From Dehalobacter sp. CP (GTDB lineage: Bacteria; Bacillota_B; Desulfitobacteriia; Desulfitobacteriales; Syntrophobotulaceae), in assembly GCA_009910795.1 (NCBI GenBank), contig VMEE01000009.1, positions 1 through 9,550 on the forward strand: a stretch of 9,550 nt of DNA. The letters are read 5' to 3'. The first letter of the stretch is position 1. Every line of letters begins with the position of its first letter. A program made the position numbers and the translations under genes. Below, piece by piece: positions 6,398-9,550 of the stretch. The notes below the pieces were generated by a model that had not been told where the DNA came from, did not search any database, and saw nothing but the letters and a program-made list of their open reading frames with translations.

Positions 6398-7217
6398 GTT
6401 TTTGTATGATACGATTGCCTTTCAAAACTATGGCATAGCGCTTGTTATGTTCACAATAGGTGTGAAAACAATGCTTCTGCCCCTTGCGATACGGCAGCGG
6501 AGATCTACGCTGGTGATGAACAGGTTACAACCGCAACTTAAGGAACTTCAGGATAAATACAAAAACGACTCTGAGAAATTACAGGCAAAACTGGCGCAGT
6601 TTTATAAGGGAAATCACTTTAATCCTCTGAGCGGATGCCTTCCACAGCTGATACAGCTTCCGCTCCTGTTTGGTATGTACCAGGTCTTTTCACGTCCGTT
6701 AACCTACATGTATGGATTTTCGGCAGAAATCATTGACCAATTGTTCCAAACCATACCCTCCGCTTATCAGGGAGCGGAGCATATGAAGGACATGAGTATT
6801 TTAGGATACTACAGCAGCTATCCCGAACTGCTTACGCAGGTATCGGATATTCTCAATGGGTTCAGCCTGCCGAATATGAATTTGTTTGGAATCAACCTTG
6901 GGATTATTCCTTCCCAGGTTTTTTCCATGCACACTCTTTCCTTTGAAAACATGCTGCATTTCACCCTGCTGTTAATACCGGTACTCGCTTTTGCCACATC
7001 GTGGATTGCAACAAAAACAGCGCGATATTCCATGCCCAACATACCGGAGCAAACATCCTCACCCAACCTATCAAAGTATATGGTGATGATCTCGCCGATC
7101 TTCAGTGGGATCATCACCATTACGATGCCGGCAGGCATCGGACTCTACTGGATTGCTGGCAACATATATCAAGTGATACAGGATCTGTTCTTGAAAAAGT
7201 TCATCAAAGAGAAGTAA
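6357..7217 (+). CDS. yidC: YidC/Oxa1 family membrane protein insertase
   Basis: This intact 286-residue protein is a YidC/Oxa1/SpoIIIJ-type insertase, which places proteins into the cytoplasmic membrane alone or with Sec. It shows TM1 with GVKTMLLPLAI (35-45), the cytoplasmic helical hairpin with LQPQLKELQDKYKND (57-71), NPLSGCLPQLIQLP (89-102), and the C-terminal signature PAGIGLYWIAGNIYQVIQ (258-275). Five membrane helices are predicted by eye. Lys37 occupies the groove position where Arg is usual; the positive charge is retained. There is no lipoprotein signal. It is not next to rnpA, rpmH or jag, so it is probably a second, specialised copy serving this cluster. AAGGAAG at 6341-6347 precedes the ATG by nine bases. 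Confidence 0.93.
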   Translation: MFDFIAVPMGHLLKFLYDTIAFQNYGIALVMFTIGVKTMLLPLAIRQRRSTLVMNRLQPQLKELQDKYKNDSEKLQAKLAQFYKGNHFNPLSGCLPQLIQLPLLFGMYQVFSRPLTYMYGFSAEIIDQLFQTIPSAYQGAEHMKDMSILGYYSSYPELLTQVSDILNGFSLPNMNLFGINLGIIPSQVFSMHTLSFENMLHFTLLLIPVLAFATSWIATKTARYSMPNIPEQTSSPNLSKYMVMISPIFSGIITITMPAGIGLYWIAGNIYQVIQDLFLKKFIKEK

Positions 7218-7218
7218 C

Positions 7219-7253
7219 TCCATTTATTTGTCCAACTTAGCGGAAATGAATGG
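7219..7253. repeat. AT-rich hairpin just after yidC
   Basis: CCATTTATTT (7220-7229) can pair with AAATGAATGG (7244-7253) as a 10-bp stem containing one G-U pair and a 14-nt loop, two bases after the yidC stop. No T-run follows, so an intrinsic terminator is not supported; it may stabilise or process the transcript. Confidence 0.3.
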
Positions 7254-7366
7254 TATAGCAACTAATAGTCTGTTGAAAACCAATACCCTTGATTGCGAAA
7301 AGGATAGGAGATCAGTTGATGATCCGGACAGGTCATTGGACACCTGAAAACTATGAGGCGTAAATC

Positions 7367-8380
7367 ATGAAACGCAACAGGATCGGCATTGCTTTTGTCT
7401 TTGCGACGCTTGGGATCACCTTGTTTTTAATATTTGGCAACGATGATATCAATAACATGCGACAAATCAACATGATTGTGGACTACACATGGATTGCCTT
7501 GGCAGCCATGGGCTTGGTGATATGCTGGTTTGCAGATTCGTGTGCCCTGTACAGTGCACTTCGTAGTAAGTGCAGTCATATTCCGTTCCGATATGCGATG
7601 ATCGTCTCGCTGATCGGCGCTTATTTTTCCAATATTACTCCGGGTGCAACTGGAGGACAACCTATGGAAGCATACTACCTCAGCAAAAATAATGTGCCAT
7701 ATTCAATAAGCTCGTCAGCACTAGCTACGAAATTTTTCTCTCAACAGGTGACCATTGTCTTGGTGACCTCCGTGCTGTGGATTTGCAATGCGGACTTCGT
7801 GAGCACACAGCTTTCCAGCGTCCGATGGGCGATCAATGTTGGGTTTTTTATCAATTTTATCTCCGTACCGCTAATTGTGCTTATCGCGACCAATAAACCG
7901 GTTGTTGATGCAATCATCGGATTTATTGTCCGAATCGGTATCAAGCTTAAACTTATTAAAAAACCAGACGAGGTTCAACTGCGCATTAATGTTGAGATGG
8001 ACAATTACCATACGAATATCCGGCAAATGTTTAGAACGCCGAAGTTTCTGATTGTTCAGATCATATTAGCTGCCTTGCGTATATTTGCGCTCATGAGCAT
8101 TGCGCTATGCGTGTATTACGCCTTCAATCCGATAGGCTATGCGTGGAATCAGATACTCACAATTGCCTTCCTATTATTTATCAGTGCAAGTTATACGCCT
8201 TTGCCGGGTTCAAGCGGTGCGCAAGAGGTCGGATTCCTGCTTTTTTTTAAAGGGCTGTATACTCCGGGAACGATTGGTCTGGCACTGCTGGTGTGGCGGT
8301 TATTTACCTTCTATCTGCCTATCATCATCGGCGCATGCTCAACCTTTGGCGCGAGCATTTATTTTAAATCGAAGGAGTAA
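7367..8380 (+). CDS. YbhN/UPF0104 family, LPG synthase transmembrane-domain (flippase-like) protein
   Basis: This 337-residue polytopic membrane protein belongs to the lysylphosphatidylglycerol synthase transmembrane-domain family (UPF0104, TIGR00374-like). Its two signature loops are FSNITPGATGGQPMEAYYL (87-105) and YTPLPGSSGAQEVGF (276-290), with about eight hydrophobic segments overall. Compared with MprF it lacks the C-terminal aminoacyl-transferase domain, so it cannot itself make lysyl-PG; family members are thought to move lipids or glycolipids across the membrane, but the substrate is not predictable here. A positively charged cytoplasmic loop lies at about 191-225. GAGG eight bases upstream supports ATG 7367. 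It sits 149 bp after yidC, the largest gap on the plus strand before the mobile region, so a separate promoter is possible, although I see no convincing one. Confidence 0.9.
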   Translation: MKRNRIGIAFVFATLGITLFLIFGNDDINNMRQINMIVDYTWIALAAMGLVICWFADSCALYSALRSKCSHIPFRYAMIVSLIGAYFSNITPGATGGQPMEAYYLSKNNVPYSISSSALATKFFSQQVTIVLVTSVLWICNADFVSTQLSSVRWAINVGFFINFISVPLIVLIATNKPVVDAIIGFIVRIGIKLKLIKKPDEVQLRINVEMDNYHTNIRQMFRTPKFLIVQIILAALRIFALMSIALCVYYAFNPIGYAWNQILTIAFLLFISASYTPLPGSSGAQEVGFLLFFKGLYTPGTIGLALLVWRLFTFYLPIIIGACSTFGASIYFKSKE

Positions 8381-8454
8381 ACTACGTATGGGATACAACT
8401 TCTTTCCTTGAAAAGTCTGTACATATGAAAAAGAGGTAGTGGCACAGTTCTTTT

Positions 8455-8553
8455 TTATTCTGCAGTTCGCTCGGCCAAGTCAGTAACATAGTTAGCAATC
8501 ATGCGGATGACTCTTTCAAGAATGTCAAGTAATGTATAGGATTCATTCAACAA
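8455..8553 (-). CDS. possible small protein or gene remnant
   Basis: On the reverse strand, after a TAG, the frame from TTG 8553 to TAA 8455 reads LLNESYTLLDILERVIRMIA and continues to LAERTAE, a strongly amphipathic helix with natural-looking residue composition. There is no ATG near the beginning and no ribosome binding site, so it may be the 3' end of a decayed gene instead of a complete small protein. I do not recognise the family. Confidence 0.25.
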   Translation of the reverse strand: MLNESYTLLDILERVIRMIANYVTDLAERTAE

Positions 8554-8769
8554 CCAAATCTAAAAGACAAAACCATGCTAAAGGTTGAAACGCTATCACA
8601 GCAATCTGAAACAGCCAAGTGGGATTGTCTATTATTACCGAAATACCGCTTCAACATTATAAGCGCATGAATATATCTCAAAATAATAACTAGGATCTTT
8701 CCAAATTTCGATATCTTAGGGGTACTTATTTTGTAGGGCGGCAAAATGACATAGTAATCTGGATTTATT

Positions 8770-8797
8770 ACCCGTTTATAAGTTTGTGTGGACGGGT
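8770..8797. promoter_or_regulatory. inverted repeat upstream of the sigma-factor gene
   Basis: ACCCGT (8770-8775) and ACGGGT (8792-8797) are perfect reverse complements around a 16-bp spacer, 22 bp before the sigma-factor ATG. It could be an operator or an RNA hairpin. A TTGTGT at 8784-8789 and CAAAAT at 8809-8814 could be weak promoter boxes, but their 19-bp spacing is poor. Confidence 0.3.
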
Positions 8798-8819
8798 TTG
8801 TCATTTGTCAAAATAACCG

Positions 8820-9236
8820 ATGAACAAGAAGACCAGAGCATACGACTTATTGGCAGAGGAGTTATTTGATAGTTTTTGTAAAACTGTAGTTCGCCATCGA
8901 ACCTATAATTTGCATCGAAATATGAACAGGCGTGAAAAAAAGGTACCTATCATCATTATGAATCCTGATGAATTAGCTGATCAGGCAATTTGTCGAATGG
9001 AAGAAATGAAAATTTCACTTGACGAGCTTATCTGTTACTTCGCCTATGAGCCTCTTTATAATGCGTTGCAAGCACTAGAAGAAAGAAAATTGCTTGCTCT
9101 CTTGTTGCATTTCTGGGAAGGTTGGGCTGATGTTGACATCGCAAGACGCTTTGATGTGTCAGATCGTACAATACGAAATTGGAGAACCTGGACGCTGAAG
9201 GAACTACGAATAATGGTATCCAGAAAGGACAATTAG
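8820..9236 (+). CDS. Tn916 Orf7-like small sigma-70 family factor
   Basis: The 138-residue protein resembles Orf7 of Tn916-type conjugative elements, a small sigma-like regulator with only a region 4-type DNA-binding part. The N-terminal helix FDSFCKTVVRHRTYNLHRNM corresponds to the charged start of Orf7 (FDYICKR region). The region 4 part contains LQALEERKLLALLLHFWEGW (84-103) followed by the helix-turn-helix DVDIARRFDVSDRTIRNWR (104-122). In such elements these proteins act in control of transfer and excision genes. No Shine-Dalgarno sequence precedes ATG 8820, so the start may be leaderless or further in (ATG 8922 is also in frame but equally lacks one). It is followed after two bases by the HTH_16 gene, the same order as orf7-orf8 in Tn916. 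Confidence 0.8.
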   Translation: MNKKTRAYDLLAEELFDSFCKTVVRHRTYNLHRNMNRREKKVPIIIMNPDELADQAICRMEEMKISLDELICYFAYEPLYNALQALEERKLLALLLHFWEGWADVDIARRFDVSDRTIRNWRTWTLKELRIMVSRKDN

Positions 9237-9238
9237 TC

Positions 9239-9520
9239 ATGGCACCTAGTGAGCGTAATTTAGTGAGCATTGAGATAATCAAAAAAGCAGTAGATGGAAA
9301 TTCTAGTGCTGTAGCTCAGATACTCGATCATTATGATGCATATGTTACATGGCTTGCATCTTCGGCCGAGTGTGACAGAAATGGGAGTGTACAATATGTT
9401 CTAGATGAGGACGTGAAGGCGGATATTCAAGAGGCTTTGATTGAAGCTATCCCTAAATTCAAGTTGCAAGAAATTCTGGACGGTAAGTATAAAGGAACAG
9501 AAAAGAATAGAAAGAGGTAA
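9239..9520 (+). CDS. Tn916 Orf8-like HTH_16 domain protein
   Basis: This 93-residue protein matches the HTH_16 family represented by Tn916 Orf8. The conserved core is IIKKAVDGNSSAVAQILDHY (13-32), then DAYVTWLA, a short variable stretch with NGSVQYVLDED (48-58), and ALIEAIPKF (66-74); Orf8 has the same GDxEAxNxILxHYxxY and VVDEVL pattern. It starts two bases after the sigma-factor stop, with AAAGGA nine bases before ATG 9239, so the two are co-translated. In Tn916-like elements this pair lies just upstream of excisionase and integrase genes, so such genes may follow beyond the right edge. The lysine/arginine-rich C-terminus (GKYKGTEKNRKR) may add to nucleic-acid binding, which is inference. 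Confidence 0.85.
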   Translation: MAPSERNLVSIEIIKKAVDGNSSAVAQILDHYDAYVTWLASSAECDRNGSVQYVLDEDVKADIQEALIEAIPKFKLQEILDGKYKGTEKNRKR

Positions 9521-9524
9521 CAAT

Positions 9525-9550
9525 ATGATAATCAAACCCAATCTGTTTGA
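9525..9550 (+). CDS. start of an unidentified third gene, cut by right edge
   Basis: ATG 9525 is preceded by AAAGAGG seven bases upstream and begins MIIKPNLF before the window ends. It follows the HTH_16 stop by four bases, so it belongs to the same operon. Eight residues are too few to assign a family; by position in Tn916-like elements it could be an excisionase or another regulatory gene. Confidence 0.5.

Larger units (their letters stand above)
8381..8819. other. AT-rich gene-poor spacer between chromosome genes and mobile-element genes
   Basis: No convincing full gene is visible. The spacer holds a weak hairpin followed by Ts (8428-8455, AAAAAGA pairing with TCTTTTT), a 32-codon minus-strand open frame (8455-8553), a 31-residue plus-strand open frame from ATG 8575 to TGA 8670, and a 6-bp inverted repeat near 8770-8797. 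The composition is visibly more AT-rich than the genes to the left. If the sigma/HTH pair marks an integrated element, its end should lie here; with only one end in view I cannot identify an attachment repeat. Confidence 0.6.

Noticed and set aside
7329..7346. CAGGT/ACCTG inverted repeat before the flippase gene as an operator
   Set aside because: A five-base stem is expected by chance and no promoter lies beside it.
8428..8455. Intrinsic terminator after the flippase gene
   Set aside because: The AAAAAGA/TCTTTTT stem is entirely weak pairs except one, with a 14-nt loop; it is too unstable to call.
8547..8804. 85-residue minus-strand frame in the spacer
   Set aside because: Its composition looks random, with no family resemblance and no ribosome binding site.
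1..9550. tRNA, rRNA, CRISPR arrays, riboswitches and intact transposases
   Set aside because: No cloverleaf, regularly spaced repeats, known aptamer cores or transposase motifs were seen on either strand.

Overview
The window looks like chromosomal DNA of a Bacillota (Firmicutes) anaerobe, most likely a clostridial or gut-type lineage. The basis is moderate base composition, strong purine-rich ribosome binding sites, a clostridial-style phasin-like/ABC1-kinase gene pair, a SPASM-type radical SAM enzyme, and a right-hand end carrying homologues of Tn916 Orf7 and Orf8, typical of Firmicutes conjugative elements. Genus cannot be fixed from this sequence.

Layout. (1) Positions 1-3342 are a minus-strand operon, read right to left: a phasin-like coiled-coil protein, an ABC1/AarF/UbiB atypical kinase with two C-terminal membrane helices, a DUF2974 (Mbeg1-like) alpha/beta hydrolase, and a TetR regulator cut by the left edge. 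A good sigma-A-type promoter (TTGAAT, 16 bp, TATAAT) sits at 3409-3436. (2) Positions 3343-3676 are a divergent intergenic region with two clean inverted repeats, one next to that promoter and one around a TTGACG on the other strand. (3) Positions 3677-7217 are a plus-strand cluster: a radical SAM/SPASM enzyme, an MntP-like membrane protein, a PlsY-type acyltransferase and a YidC/Oxa1 insertase. (4) Positions 7367-8380 encode a YbhN/LPG-synthase transmembrane-domain protein. (5) Positions 8381-8819 are gene-poor and AT-rich. (6) Positions 8820-9550 hold a Tn916 Orf7-like sigma factor, an Orf8-like HTH_16 protein and the first codons of a third gene, so this is probably the edge or a remnant of an integrative element.

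How the genes may work together. Nearly every chromosomal gene here concerns membranes or lipids: hydrolase, UbiB-type kinase, phospholipid acyltransferase, insertase, lipid flippase-like protein. The radical SAM enzyme has no peptide substrate nearby. I infer a membrane or lipid-modification module controlled from one divergent promoter region, possibly by the TetR protein. This is a hypothesis from context.

The most striking direct observation is damage confined to about 1.1 kb in the middle of the plus-strand cluster. A 10-bp unit present three times at the radical SAM stop codon puts the expected ATG of the MntP-like gene out of frame; two copies would restore it. The PlsY gene is split over three frames by two apparent single-base losses, each at a short homopolymer. 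These could be real decay, a reversible switch (repeat only), or sequencing errors.
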